Assembly (NCBI RefSeq): GCF_910594005.1
Contig: NC_057845.1
Coordinates: 2,914,001 to 2,978,000, forward strand
Length of the DNA: 64,000 nt
Reading direction: 5' to 3'
Source: Cervus elaphus
Taxonomy: Eukaryota; Chordata; Mammalia; Artiodactyla; Cervidae
The notes beneath the pieces are model-generated. The model saw only the letters and a list, made by a program, of their open reading frames with translations, did not search any database and was not told the origin of the DNA. Position numbers and translations under genes: made by a program. Positions 1 through 11,550 of the stretch are shown one piece after another. Position 1 is the stretch's first letter. Each line of letters begins with the position of its first letter.

Positions 1-1730
1 TACTCACAGTGCAAACACTGACTGTGCTAGGAGACTGGTGACTATACCTACTGCACTAACTACAACGAGAATACTCACAGTGCTAACACTGACTGTGCCA
101 GGAGACTGGTGACTATACCTACTGCACTAACTACGGAGAATACTCACAGTGCTAACACTGACTGTACCAGGAGACTGTAACTATACCTACTGCACTAACT
201 ACGGAGAATACTCACACTGCTAACACTGACTGTGCCAGGAGACTGGTGACTGTGCCTACTGCACTAACTACAGAGAGAATACTCACAGTGCTAACACTAA
301 CTGTGCTAGAAGACTGGTAACTATACCTACTGCACTAACTACAGAGAATACTCACAGTGCTAACACTGACTGTGCTAGGAGACTGGTAACTATACCTACT
401 GCACTAACTACGGAGAATACTCACAGTGCTAACACTGACTGTGCTAGGAGACTGGTGACTGTGCCTATTGCACTAACTACGGAGAATACTCACAGTGCTA
501 ACACTGACTGTACCAGGAGACTGTAACTATACCTACTGCACTAACTACGGAGAATACCCACAGTGCTAACACTAACTGTGCTAGGAGACTGATAACTATA
601 CCTACTGCACTAACTACGGAGAATACTCACAGTGCTGACACTGACTGTGCCAGGAGACTGGTAACTGTACTTACTGCACTAACTACGCCGAGAATACTCA
701 CAGTGCTAACACTAACTGTGCTAGGAGACTGGTAACTATGCCTACTACACTAACTACGGAGAATACTCACAGTGCTAACACTGACTGTGCCAGGAGACTG
801 GTGACTATACGTACTGCACTAACTACAGAGAGTACTCACAGTGCTAACACTAACTGTGCTAGGAGACTGGTAACTATACCTACTGCACTAACTACGGAGA
901 ATACTCACAGTGCTAACACTGACTGTGCTAGGAGACTGGTAACTATGCCTACTGCACTAACTACAGAGAATACTCACAGTGCTAACACTGACTGTGCTAG
1001 GAGACTGGTAACTATACTTACTGCACTAACTACGCCGAGAATACTCACAGTGCTAACACTAACTGTGCTAGGAGAGTGGTAACTACACCTACTGCACTAA
1101 CTACGGAGAATACTCACAGTGCTAACACTGACTGTTCCAGGAGACTGGTAACTATACCTACTGCACTAACTACGCCGGGAAGACTACAGTCCTAACACTA
1201 ACTGTGCTAGGAGACTGGTAACTATACCTACTGCACTAACTACGCCGAGAATTCTACAGTGCTAACACTAACTGTGCTAGGAGACTGGTAACTATACCTA
1301 CTGCACTAACTACGCCGAAAATACTCACAGTGCTAACACTAACTGTGCTAGGAGACTGGTAACTATACCTACTGCACTAACTACGGAGAATACTCACAGT
1401 GCTAACACTGACTGTGCCAGGAGACTGGTAACTATACCTACTGCACTAACTATGCCGAGAATACTCACAGTGCTAACACTGACTGTGCTAAGAGACTGGT
1501 AACTATTCCTACTGCACTAACTACACCGAGAATACTCACAGTGCTTACACTGACTGTGCCAGGAGACTGGTGACTATTCCTACTGCACTAACTACGACGA
1601 GAATACTCACAGTGCTAACACTGACTGTGCTAGGAAACTGGTAACTATGCCTACTGCACTAACTAAGCCGAGAATACTACAGTGCTAACACTAACTGTAC
1701 TATCTGTGCTAGCAAACTGTTAGCCGTACC
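1..1730. repeat. 69/71-bp tandem repeat array (left end cut by window)
   Basis: About 24 complete units and a decayed last one run head to tail. Unit starts, marked by TACTCACAGT or a close variant, fall near 1, 72, 141, 209, 280, 349, 418, 487, 555, 624, 695, 764, 833, 902, 971, 1042, 1111, 1181, 1252, 1322, 1391, 1462, 1533, 1604 and 1675. Spacing is mostly 69 or 71 bp. The two-base difference lies at the junction, where CTACGGAGAA alternates with CTACGCCGAGAA. Units of 71 bp dominate the right end. The array decays around 1690-1730. The family is not one I recognise. No promoter or credible gene is present. Confidence 0.95.
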
Positions 1731-2889
1731 AACTCTGCTAACTATATCAATGATGCTCTCTATACAAATACTAGCAACACTAATTAAAAAAATAATAAGA
1801 TAAAATGAGAAAAAGAAGGGGGAAAATGGGAAAAAACAAAAAATGAGGAGGAGAAACTAAAACTGAAAGAGTTCTAAAAGAAAACTGAAGCTGGCAGGCT
1901 GGCTTGGAAAATTTGCCTCAGGTCAGATTTTGATTCCTGGCTTATAAGCTGAAAACCAAATTCAACAGAGAGGTGTTTGAACCCAAGAAAAGAGCCTCTT
2001 GGCAATTAAATACACAAGAGAATAGTGGACCAACTCAAGCAGGAGTTGATTAATTTGTAAAGCAGAGAAGGAGCCTCTCTCCTAGACATCCAGGTGCTGG
2101 TCACCCTCTCTCCCATGCCAGTGTCCTTGGGAAGCTGAATAAGGTTCTGGGAGGCTGTGCGTGGGCTTGGACTCACCATTGGCAGGTGGAGGTGTTTCTA
2201 GGAGCGCGCCTGGGCTTGGCTTCCCTGTGCCTGGTCTTCAACTGACATCAGCTCTTCAGAGGCTAGAATCCCCTTTCACACAGGCCTCTGTGTTCCCCTA
2301 CACTGAGCACTCAGATACTGTCCCCAACTTCCATCATGACTCTGCATTTCCTAAGCTCCCACGTGCTGAATGCCCGCACCCCGCCATACCGCCCCCGCCC
2401 ACAACTCGGTCCTTCTTTGACAGAAGACCACATGGCAGCCACAATCAAATCACCTTCGCTGGCCCAAGACCCATCCTGTGCTCATGGTTACTGCAAACTC
2501 CCAGTGTCTTTCAATCCCCTTGTCCTCTCGCACAGCCAGTGTCTCTAATCTTGGCATTCTGAGTTCCAGAAATTTCTATCAAATTAGACTCTTGGCATCC
2601 AAAAACTTACTCTGGTTATGAGTTCACCAGTCCTCCCAATGCACTTTTCTCTCTAAATAGGAAATGCTTGGCTGCGTTTCCTAAAGGCTTTGTAATGTGT
2701 GGTTCTCAGGTGATGCCAACCCATGAAGGCATACTCTCATGAAAACCGCTCTTTGTAATTTATAAGTGATGGCAACAATGACGCATGGTAGTGACTCTAT
2801 AAGAATTATCAGTTTTTTAAAAAATATTTTATGATGTGACTATTTTTAAACTGAATTTGTTACAATATCACTTCTGTTGTATGTTTTGG
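1731..2889. other. Unannotated stretch
   Basis: Non-repetitive to my eye. An A-rich patch lies at 1770-1870, followed by mixed-composition DNA. An open frame at 2161-2562 starts without ATG and has no recognisable domain. No gene is supported. Confidence 0.5.
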
Positions 2890-3000
2890 TTTTTTGGCCC
2901 TGAGTCATGTGGGGTCTTAGCTCCCCAACCAGGAGATCAAACCTTCAACCCCTGCACTGGAAAATGAAGTCTTAACCACTGAACCACCAGGGTAGTCCCA
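2890..3000 (-). mobile_element. CHR-type tRNA-derived SINE, fragment
   Basis: Read on the minus strand, it carries the artiodactyl SINE head: CCTGGTGGTTCAGTGG-like box, TTAAGACTTC-like run, B-box-like GATCTCCTGGTTGGGGAGC, and the trailing GACCCCACATGACTCAGG. It ends in a T-rich run on the plus strand, which is the antisense of the A-rich tail. Confidence 0.75.
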
Positions 3001-4750
3001 AGAATTATCAGTTTTTAAACTTTATCTTTGGGAAATCATTCTTTGGACTTAAGTGTTGAAAAGCAGCGTTCAGTCTGTCACAAGGTCAGGTTGGACCTTA
3101 TGCCTTTCAAGTATGTGTTTTCAACCACAGGCTTGTTTTATAATTTTACTAGTTGGGTTTTGTAAGTAGTGGATCACAGTACAAAACTGAAAATTGTTTT
3201 TACAACAAATATGATAAATGTAAGATATTTGTATTTTTATGAATAACTCTCCAGATTTGCTAGAATGGTGTGTGGTCACATGGGTGGAGCCAGTTTGAGA
3301 CACTTTTCATGAACAGATTGCCATGTAAATCAATATGTAAGAATATGTTTTAAGGAATTATCAAGTCCTCTCTGTGGTAGAGACCCCGGTGCTCACCGAG
3401 GATTCTACTAGTGGTCCTGTTATTTCTCAGTTGCTTCCTGTGCAGCAGCATCATTGACCAGGACTGGCCAGCACACAGTAGGTCAAATGACTCGTGTGTC
3501 TCCTTCGTACTGAACGTAGAAGAGGGAGTGAGTCTTCACGGGTTCTTTCTCTCGCCTACTGACCGTCACAGCCTCGTGCTGTGACGACAGACCTGAGGGT
3601 GAAGGTCGGAGCAGCCTGAATCTCTGAGTCACTGCATGGCAATCTATGGTCTTGAGGAGTTACCCTGTTCCTCCATGAAATTTGTGTAAATGATAAACAC
3701 ACCTTTGTTGTGTGAAACCTCTGAGATCTGGGGGCTGTTTTACTATAGTAGAACTTGTCTAGTTGGCGAATATATTCTAGAAGAGTGTTCTGAAAGATCT
3801 TTGATGATGACTCCAGTAAGAAATGTATTACACGTTGTGAGCCAACACACTCAGACACGTACACACACACATTTCTGAAAAAAAAAAATTGGGAAACAAT
3901 TGTTATCATTAATATGCATGATTTCTTGTTATGCTATCCTATTCTACTCCAAAATGCTGGTTTTAACTTCCTAAATTTATATGACAACTGCCAATAGGGT
4001 ATGACCTGAGTCTGAAAAATGCTGCTGTAGATCATAATTTGTGTATGATTTATTTGCTAATTCTAAATCTCTCATGCATATTTATGAAAGCAAGCTTTTT
4101 AGCTCTTCCTCTGGCAACTTTTAATTTTCTCTCCCAGAATGGATGGAAGTGTTTTTATGTAATACATATCACATCCCACATAATTTCTGGAAGTTAATGT
4201 TTTATTGTTGAATCTCCTAATTTACATCATGTATTTTTAAATTTACTTATAAAATGTTGTCATAGGGAATAACAATGTTAACGTGATTATTATTCACTTA
4301 TTTTCTTTTTTTTAAAATGAATGTCTATAAATAACTATCTCTTGCATTAGAATCAGGATATCACAAAAACCTCACTAGCTGAACATATTTTAGTGTTAAT
4401 ACTGGTGCAAAAAATGAAATAGAGACCAAATATTTTTAAATAGCACTATATATATTTTATGTACTGTATACTCATATCAAAACTTGCTATTTCTATTAAG
4501 AAGCTGATAAGTTACTCTCTAATTTCATAAATTAGACTACAACTGTGAAAATATGGACAACTATTTTGTATCTGTGCTGCTATATAAGATGCTTAAAGTT
4601 TATACAGAAAGGTGCAAAATTACAGAGATGAAGTAATGACAACCCATGAACATTTCACCTGAATTTCCACTGGCCTTTTTCTTCAGCCAGAATCATTTTG
4701 ATATCCTCTGAATATGCTTTTAGAAATGAATGTGGTATCTATTTCTTCAG
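3001..4750. other. Unannotated AT-rich stretch
   Basis: 3001-3900 is ordinary intergenic DNA with a short CA run near 3860-3870. From 3900 it becomes strongly AT-rich. I recognise no exon or repeat family with confidence. Confidence 0.45.
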
Positions 4751-4754
4751 TAAA

Positions 4755-4880
4755 TACACACACACACATTTTTGGTATATGTGTGTATATACAGTTATAC
4801 AGGTGTATATACAAAATATATACACACGTGTATTAGTCTACATATGTATATATATTTCTGCGTGCACTTAAACACACATG
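4755..4880. repeat. CA/TA-rich microsatellite
   Basis: Interrupted runs of CACACA, TGTGTATATA and ATATATACACAC. Confidence 0.8.
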
Positions 4881-6590
4881 CATACTTAATGTATTTTGGT
4901 TTATTTTCAGACTGTTAATGAGAAATGAAATTTTGATGATTTCCATTTATTTTTGCTTTAAGTCTAAACTGGTTTAAAAAGGCCTTTGCAACATGTAACA
5001 AATTTCTTTTAAAAATCATAAATATATGACATCATAAAGCATTCTATAGAGAAGATCATATGGAGTTAGAGAAGGTAGAAATCCATGCCAACATGGGAGA
5101 AAAGAGAAAGAACATGGGTTTTCCAGGCTTTTCTGCCTTTAAGGAAGGGCCCTCTGGCTCTGTGTTGCCAACTTAGAGGCGAGGAACTCCAGGCTGCTCC
5201 CACGGGAAGGGAGAAATGTAGCCAGAAGGGATGGATCAGTTCTTGGGAATCAAATCAAACCAGCACATCAGTTTTGGGGGGTCAGGTGGGCACTGGTGAG
5301 CTATTCCTTGGGTAGGAGAACAAAGTGACAGCCTCTCGGAACACCTTTCTACTTGGTGATGAGATGCTGTCTCTGGGGGTGACCGGGGGAAGGGGGCATG
5401 TCACCTTTGGGTTGCAGGTTAAAGCCCCTCCTGGACTGCTTGGCTGCCACACCTGTAGCTGACTGTAGCGCTTTCTGTGTGAAGGGCTTCTGCCTCCTTT
5501 GGGTCTCAAGTTACAGGGAGACGAGCTAGCTTTTCCCCCTTCAGTGGGAAGGGCTCCATACAAATGGGGGTTCCGGTGAAGTGGCTGCCCACCTCTCCAA
5601 ACCTGACCCCTCACCCTCACACACCTCTTCCAGAAGAGAGGCCATTTCCCCAACTCATCAACTGAAGAAGCTGTTTTCCTCCAATCGTGTATGGAAAGCT
5701 CTCGAAATGCTCACCTTCTCTCCCCTCCATCAGATTAAGCAGCGCCAGAGCAGCGCTGGAAAGGAACATCCCTGTGCTAAGAACTACTAAACTACTCTTT
5801 CCTAGATGTGTCTCCATCCTGCCTTCCTTTCTTTTTTCCTCTGCCTAACTATGGGAGGAGCCCCAGAAAAATGGGGTTGGAGAAAGGCTAGGCACATGGA
5901 GAGTGACAGGGGCATCTCCCAGAGTTTATCATAACTCAGAGCAGCAGCTGATGAAAAGGCAGCCAGGCCACTGAGATCTTACGCCTATTACACTGGCGAG
6001 CCAGACAAGCTACAACGCTGACCATGGTGGTAAGATTTCCTGCGATCACACTTTTGGACTCTCTCCTACCCATCTAGTAACTAGGGAACCTTTCGATTAG
6101 CGCCACCTTCATTTACATCCCTGGAAAAGCTTCCTAAAAGTCAACACATCTTTCCCCAAAGGATTTACAGCATCTGGGCTTGAAGAGACTCAGAGTTCAC
6201 CTCTGTCATAAACCTGGCTCCTCCTTTTACATAACGGGTCCTCCCTTGAGATTGTGAATAAAACATCCTTGGAGTCCCCAGGCCTGACTTATTTAAATGT
6301 ATTCTCTTAAGAGAATGCATAGCTCTTTTATGAAAGAAATGGAGGGGTTGGCATGATATCACCTATCTGAAGGACAGAAATGAAGGGCTTAAAGTCACAA
6401 ACAGGACAGAGGTGTGGGTGGGAGCACTGTATTTGGGGCACAGAATAGAAAAGGTTGCTTCCATAGGAATGAAAAGAATCACTGACAGTGAGCGAAGCTT
6501 CAGATCTAGACGTGGGCATGGCTGGTGTTGGGGGAGGGTCACTGCTACTCTCCTGGAGGAGGCGGTGGGGACGGCGGAGGGGGCCGGGTG
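4881..6590. other. Unannotated; right part may be PCSK2-pseudogene 3' flank
   Basis: No confident gene. On the minus strand, 6590 downward follows directly after the PCSK2-derived stop codon, so some of this stretch is probably duplicated PCSK2 3'-UTR or flank (inference). Open frames at 5085-5800 overlap on both strands and have no domain signature. Confidence 0.4.
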
Positions 6591-7077
6591 CTAGTCCTTG
6601 CCAAGGATGCTCTTCAGGCTTCTCTGCATGGCCTTGTCCAGCTCTTCCTCCAGCTCCTCCTTCTTGGACATGGCCAGCTTGGACTGGTGATCCCGCATCA
6701 CCTGGTCAATGTAGGGGGCACTCTGTGTGCAATACAGCATCAGCGTCCACTCCTTCAGCACCCCCTTCTGGGGTACGCTCCCCACGAAGCCCAGCTCCAG
6801 GGTCCAGGTGCCCTGGGAGTCCTCCCCCCAAGTGTGGGTGGTCATGAAAGGCCACTTGTCTAAGCCCACATTGGCGTTGTAGTCTCAGGTGCAGTGGCTC
6901 AGCAGGATGGACTTGGTGCCCATGGGGGACGTCATGTTGATGTCCAGGTCCCCTCTCCTGGTCACGTTGACCGTGATGACCACTTGGACGTGCTCCAGGT
7001 AGGGGACAAAGTTTTCCTTCCCCTCACATGCGTCGGTCATGAATGTCAGCACCAGCTTGCCAGTGATCGGAATTTTC
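6591..7077 (-). pseudogene. PCSK2P: PCSK2 pseudogene, terminal coding exon
   Basis: The conceptual product matches the end of prohormone convertase 2, a secretory-granule subtilisin-like endoprotease. After the acceptor (CTGCCTTCAG, exon from 7077) come P-domain residues including ACEGKENFV, LEHVQ and DINMTSPMGTKSILLS. The C-terminal stretch follows: DKWPFMTTHTWGED, GTWTLELGFVGS, KEWTLML, TQSAPYIDQV and KLAMSKKEELEEELD, with the stop at 6591-6593. An in-frame TGA at 6885-6887 interrupts the P domain, and several conserved positions are changed. The catalytic triad lies in exons not present here. Together with the frameshift in the upstream exon, this is a broken copy. Identity as PCSK2 rather than another convertase rests on the near-continuous match. 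Confidence 0.92.
6885..6887 (-). other. Premature stop codon in PCSK2 pseudogene
   Basis: TGA on the minus strand falls just after the ...TKSILLS segment and before the DKWPFMTTHTWGED segment, which continues in the same frame. In intact PC2 this is a short basic/acidic linker within the P domain. Confidence 0.9.
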
Positions 7078-7126
7078 CTGAAGGCAGAGTAGCGAGCAGA
7101 CACAGTGAGGGGTGGAGACACTATCC

Positions 7127-7263
7127 CAGGGGTTTTTGTTTTTTTTAATTTTTGGCTGCATCCAGGGGCATGTGGGACCTTAGTTCCCCCACCAGGGATA
7201 GAACTCATGCCCCCTACATTGGAAGTCAGAGTCTTGATCACAGGACTGCTGGGGGATTCCTAT
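7127..7263 (-). mobile_element. CHR-type SINE fragment
   Basis: The plus strand shows the antisense A-tail (TTTTTTTAATTTTTGGCTG), then GGGACCTTAGTTCCCCCACCAGGGATAGAACTC split by the usual spacing, and ends near GGGGGATTCC. Antisense copy about 50 bp upstream of the pseudogene exon acceptor. Confidence 0.75.
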
Positions 7264-7289
7264 CCCAGGGGTTTTGAAGGCCATTCTGG

Positions 7290-7380
7290 GGACTGGGGAG
7301 AGCATGGACTCTGGGGTTTATTATTATACCAGTTGTGTGACTCTGAGCAAGTCACCTGCAGTCTCTGATCTGTTTGGACA
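7290..7380 (+). mobile_element. MIR-like fragment
   Basis: It contains the MIR core-like words TTGTGTGACTCTGAGCAAGTCACCT (in two halves around GACTCTGAGCAAGTC) followed by a CTCTGATCTG-like run. It is old and degenerate. Confidence 0.5.
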
Positions 7381-8018
7381 GGGGATGCAGCCAATACAGT
7401 TGACCCCCTTCCCACTTCTAGGTCTCTGCTGGGTTCTCTTGCGCCTGAGGCCCCTGTGGACCCTGATGGCAGAATGTCAGGAATTTGATCCGGAAGGAAA
7501 AACCCTAACCAATGATTGACAGGAGGATTTGAGTCAATACAGCCTGGGTTCCTCACTGCTGGTGGGGACAACTCAGTGTCCCTGGTGGGGTTGAGCCTAG
7601 TCGCCCAGGGCAGCGAGGTGCCAGTCAGAGAATCCTCTGTGTCTTCTCTGTTGGGTTGCTCTCTCTCCCTGTCTACATTGCCTCCTCCTCATGTGTGTCT
7701 CCTGAGATAATCTTTCAGAAAAAAAAAAAAAAACTGTCAGCACCCAAGTCCCACTAGGGCAACTGAGAGTGGGACGGGAGCTCAGATGTCTTTCTTTTAC
7801 AGCACGCAGTACTTTGATAAAGAGAAATGATTGCTGAAATGATTGTTATGACTATCGTAACAATACGACTGCAGCTCAGAAGTGACTGGTCATGGCCACA
7901 CCTGACCGGCATGTGGTTGAGCACACCTTCCCCTCTCTACTGAGCTTCTGCTATTCAGGTCAAGTGTTAACGTTGATTTCCAAATTCACTTAAAAGTCAG
8001 AGCTTGCCACAGCCTCAG

Positions 8019-8226
8019 GGGCTTCCCTGGTGGTTCAGATGATAAAGAATCTGCCTGCAATGCGGGAGACCTGCGTTCGATCCCTGGGTGGGGAAGACCC
8101 TTTGGAGCAGAGAATGGCAACCCACTCCAGTAGTCTTGCCTGGAGAATCCCCATGGACAGAGGAACCTGGAGGGCTACAGTCCATGGGGTTGCAAAGAGT
8201 CCGACACGACTGAGCAACTAACACTT
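8019..8226 (+). mobile_element. Bov-tA SINE
   Basis: Near-full-length. It has a tRNA-Glu-like head (GGCTTCCCTGGTGGTTCAGA), CTGCCTGCAATGCGGGAGAC, the B-box GTTCGATCCCTGG, then the Bov-A body (GGAGAATCCCCATGGACAG, CAGTCCATGGGGTTGCAAAG) and a terminal ACTGAGCAACTAACAC. Confidence 0.93.
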
Positions 8227-9074
8227 TGCTCAAGGAGCTGAGTGGGCAGGGGAGGGGGGGCGCTGAGCCGGACAGGGTGCTCTGGGAAACACTGGCAGTG
8301 GGGTGGGCCAGGCTGCCTCTGCTCACTGACTTGGATGGTCCAGCGCAGATGCCTCACAGCCAGTTCTATTCTTCCCTTTTATTTTAGTCAAGCACCCTTC
8401 ACGGACTCTCCTGATAAAGTCTCTTTAGAGAATTGCTTTTTGAGCTGCCTGCTTCTCTGGGAAGATGAGCACTGAGGAGACTCATAAACCTGACAGTCGC
8501 CACTCAGCGGCTCCCAGCCCATTTCCGTGCAGCCCAGCATAGACTTGGCCACTGCCAGGGGGCTGTGGAGCCCTGCGGCCTGCCCTTGAGAAGCTGGATT
8601 CCTGGTAGTGAGGGCTGCTTCTGCCAGAGGCCCAGCCGGCCTGGGCGCTGCCCTTGGAGCCTCCCTGCCCAGCCTCTGAGCTCTTCCAGCATGGCATCTG
8701 CCCCAGACCTCGCTCATCAGCACCTGAGATCAAGTTCAGGTGAGCAGTGGGTGAGGGGGCAGAGGGCACCCAGGAGACCAGAGCCCTTCCAACAAGGCCC
8801 GACTTCCCCCACCCCAAATTTCCCTGACTGGTCTGACCACCCTATCACCTGTTGCCACTGTTTAGATGCCTTCCTTGTGCCCAGGTGAAACTGGCTGAAT
8901 AGTCATTCATTCATTCATTCCAGAAATATTGATACCATGACTGCTAAGTTCTAGCCCCTGAGGACACACCAGCAGATGGGACAGGCTAGGTTCCTGCCCT
9001 CGGGGAGCCCAACTGAGTTAGTTCTGAAAGTGCTCTCGAGGGAGGGGCTATATACGTATAGTTATGACTGCCTC
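8227..9074. other. Intronic stretch without recognised elements
   Basis: Part of the pseudogene intron. A short (ATTC)n run lies at 8904-8922. Overlapping open frames on both strands at 8388-8888 have no domain signature. Confidence 0.45.
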
Positions 9075-9275
9075 GGGGCTTCCCTGCTGGCTCAGATGGT
9101 AAAGAACCTGCCTGCAATGCAGGAAACGTGGGTTTGATCCCTGGGTGAAGGGAATGGCAACCCACTCTAGTGTTCTTGCCTGGAGAATTCCATGGATAGA
9201 GGAGCCTGGCAGGCTACAGTCCATGGGATCTCAAAGAGTCAGACTCGACTGAGTGACTAACACTTTCACTTTTCA
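9075..9275 (+). mobile_element. Bov-tA SINE
   Basis: Head GGCTTCCCTGCTGGCTCAGA, body and terminal CTGAGTGACTAACACTTTCA are all present. There is a small internal deletion just after the B box. Confidence 0.92.
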
Positions 9276-9504
9276 TGACTGACTTGCCTTGTCGTACGGC
9301 AGAAACCTACATGATGTTGTACAGGATATATTCTCCAATTAAATAAATTTTTAAAAAAAGAGTTCTCACCTTTCCTTTCATTGAAATAATGCTTCTGAGA
9401 CCACCCACAAAATTTAGTCTTCTGGATCTTATCCAAAATCTCATAAATCAGAACCTTTGAGGAGTGGGGCCTTGAGAACACAAACTGACACATTTCTATA
9501 TACT

Positions 9505-9632
9505 TTCTTTTTCTATTATTTGGTCACACTGTGTGGCTTGTGGGATCTCAGTTCCCCAGCCAGGGATCAAAACTGGGTTCCCTGCAGTGGAAGCACCAAG
9601 TTCTAACCACTGGATCACCAGAGAAATCCTTT
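9505..9632 (-). mobile_element. CHR-type SINE fragment
   Basis: Antisense copy: TGGCTTGTGGGATCTCAGTT, CCCCAGCCAGGGATCAAA, then TCTAACCACTGGATCACCAG. Confidence 0.75.
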
Positions 9633-10640
9633 TTTTTTTTTTCTCAAGAAATGCCTATATATTTTAAAGTTTAACATTGCTGTCATAGTATACGTGTACA
9701 TGTGTATTGTTCTGAGAATAAAACTGTTGCAACAGAAGATCATTTGGGAAATGTAAATTCTTGATGAATTTGTATAAAACCCTGTAAGAAACATATAAGC
9801 CAAAACATCTGTATATATGGTGAAATGAATTTAACCTAATCAACTGAAACATAATAAAAGACTTTTCCAGATTAAAAAAAAATAATGCTGCTAACACTGG
9901 GTAAGCTCCCAGCTGGTTGTGAGCTACTGCGATGGTCATATTTCAGGGCCTCAGATTCATTAACTAACATGAGGGCATCAGACGACCTATTTCCAGTGTT
10001 GCCTTTGGCTCCAAATTCCAGCAAGTATCTGGATTAGCACAGAGTGCTCAGTGCACTTGGAACTGGGAGGGAAATGGTCATTCATCCCAGCATATGTTCT
10101 CCATCTCCCTCCCCACTCCCTCCACAAGCACAGAGCATGAGGATCAACAGAAACCCAGTCTTCCTGTCCAGGGCCATTGCAGAGAACAAGGTCTGATGTC
10201 AACACAAACCATGACTAAGCAGAGTCCCAGTGCTCCTTCTCCTCAATACTGCAGTTGTACCACCTTTCTGCTAATTGGGAACGTAAGCCAAGACGCAGCT
10301 AACTACATCCTGCCCTTGTCACACTGCCCATGGCCCCCACCTGCTGTGGCCCAGAACCTGCAAAGGCACAGCTGTAGGGCTTCCCCTAGCAAAGATCCTC
10401 TTTGTAAATCTCTCCCTCTTGTCAATAAGGGATGGAAGTTCCAGGCCCCAGGGCTCTGGATACTGGATACTCTGCAACTGCCTAATGCTACAGCTCTGCC
10501 TGGAAGCTGGTTATCCCCGAATCAAATCCAGTGCATCTCAGGAGGACACAGAGAGGGCATCTGATACGGTTGCCAGTGCAGTGGCGGCATCTCCAGGGTA
10601 TTTTCCATGACTAGCGGCAGAGCTTACTGCCCCCACTTAC

Positions 10641-10867
10641 TCTGGGTCCTGCATGGAGCCGCCCACACACTGGAACCTCTCAGGCACCGTCTTCGAGTCT
10701 TTGGCCATCTTCACAATGGCACGTGCATCTAGGACCCTGTAGCCAAAGAGGTGATCAAACTCCAGGCCAAACCAGTCCTCCACCACTGATGGACCTTGTC
10801 GTGAAGCTGGTTCTGTTTGGGGGTGAGCACAGTCAGATGCTGCATGTCTCTCCAGGTCAGACCCAGG
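10641..10867 (-). pseudogene. PCSK2P: PCSK2 pseudogene, penultimate coding exon
   Basis: Minus-strand translation gives LTWRDMQHLTVLT and NQLHDKVHQW in one frame. It continues as GLEFDHLFGYRVLDA, IVKMAKDSKTVPERF and CVGGSMQDPE in another. This is the segment of PC2 joining the end of the subtilisin-like catalytic domain to the P domain. The frame change falls around 10775-10790, at the HQW/GLEF junction, and is best explained by a one-base deletion. The acceptor (CCACAG, exon from 10867) and donor (GTAAGT after 10641) are both consensus. No further upstream exon is recognisable to the right. An L1 fragment begins near 11040, so the duplication or its homology ends there. Confidence 0.92.
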
Positions 10868-11039
10868 CTGTGGACCAGAGGCAGGGCATTTGCGGACAAG
10901 GGCATGGGACAGGGGTGAAGGGAAGGAAAAAGAGCCACAATGACTAAGATAGCATGTAGACCTCCAGTAAGATTTTGGAACATCTATGAACCCCCGAGTC
11001 AAGGGAGGATTATCCATGCATTATTTGTAATATAGGTAT
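10868..11039 (-). other. PCSK2 intron remnant and breakpoint zone
   Basis: This short stretch lies upstream of the penultimate exon acceptor and holds no recognisable exon. The edge of the duplicated PCSK2 segment is probably here or masked by the adjacent L1 (inference). Confidence 0.4.
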
Positions 11040-11475
11040 AGCTGTACATCAATTAAAAGTCTTGCCTTTCTTACTTAAATATATTTCAAATGCAAAAACT
11101 GACACACACACTGGGATGGCTAAAATGAAAAAGGCTGACAATACCAAATGTTGGCAAAGATGAGGGACAAGTGAGTACTTTGCAGATGGGAGTATAAATT
11201 ACCACAAACACTTTGGAAAACAGTTTGACTCTTCTAATGTAGCCCAAGTGCTTAAGCTGTAGCCCAGAAGTTCCATTTCTAGGCGTGTAGTGAACAAAAA
11301 TGTGTGTATATATTCACCAGACATACATGTACTGGAATGTCCATAAGCCCAAACTATGAAGCCCCCAAATGCCCATCCTCAGTAAAGTGAATAAGCCAAA
11401 TGAGATGTATTTATTGGACGTGGAACACTGCACTGCAGTGAGAATGAAATATAGCTACTCAGAATAACTGGGATG
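11040..11475 (+). mobile_element. L1 LINE, 3'-end fragment
   Basis: It has phrases typical of the end of L1 ORF2 and 3' UTR: GGCTGACAATACCAAATGTT, TTTGGAAAACAGTTTGAC, GGAATGTCCATAAGCCCAAA, and GAATGAAATATAGCTACTCA. Degenerate and non-coding. Confidence 0.8.
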
Positions 11476-11550
11476 AAGAGAATGCTGACCCAAAGAAGTC
11501 AGACACAGAGGGGAACAAACTGATTCCAGTCACTTAAAGTGGAAACACAG

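Larger units (their letters stand above)
7078..10640 (-). other. Retained intron between the two PCSK2-derived exons
   Basis: The 3.56-kb interval has a consensus donor (GTAAGT next to 10641) and a pyrimidine-containing acceptor ending CAG at 7078-7080. Joining the exons restores the expected Glu-Lys codons (D-P-E-K-I-P), so the intron phase is kept. It contains CHR SINEs at about 7127-7263 and 9505-9632, Bov-tA SINEs at 8019-8226 and 9075-9275, a MIR-like patch at 7290-7380, and poly-A at 7723-7735. An intron excludes a retrocopy origin. Confidence 0.85.

Noticed and set aside
738..1082. 114-residue open frame with 23-residue repeats
   Set aside because: By-product of the 69-bp tandem unit, which is a multiple of three and stop-free in this frame. 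It ends where 71-bp units shift the frame.
2161..2562. 133-residue open frame
   Set aside because: Begins at GTG, has no domain, and no splice, promoter or conservation evidence.
5085..5817. Overlapping open frames on both strands in GC-richer DNA
   Set aside because: Mutually overlapping with no recognisable motif.
6591..7077. Functional PCSK2 exon
   Set aside because: An in-frame stop within the P domain and a frameshift in the preceding exon make a working copy unlikely.
8019..8110. tRNA-Glu-like gene
   Set aside because: It is the tRNA-derived head of a Bov-tA SINE, as are all similar hits in the window. No cloverleaf is preserved.
10094..10564. 156-residue plus-strand open frame in the pseudogene intron
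   Set aside because: Low-complexity composition, no domain, antisense to the PCSK2-derived exons.
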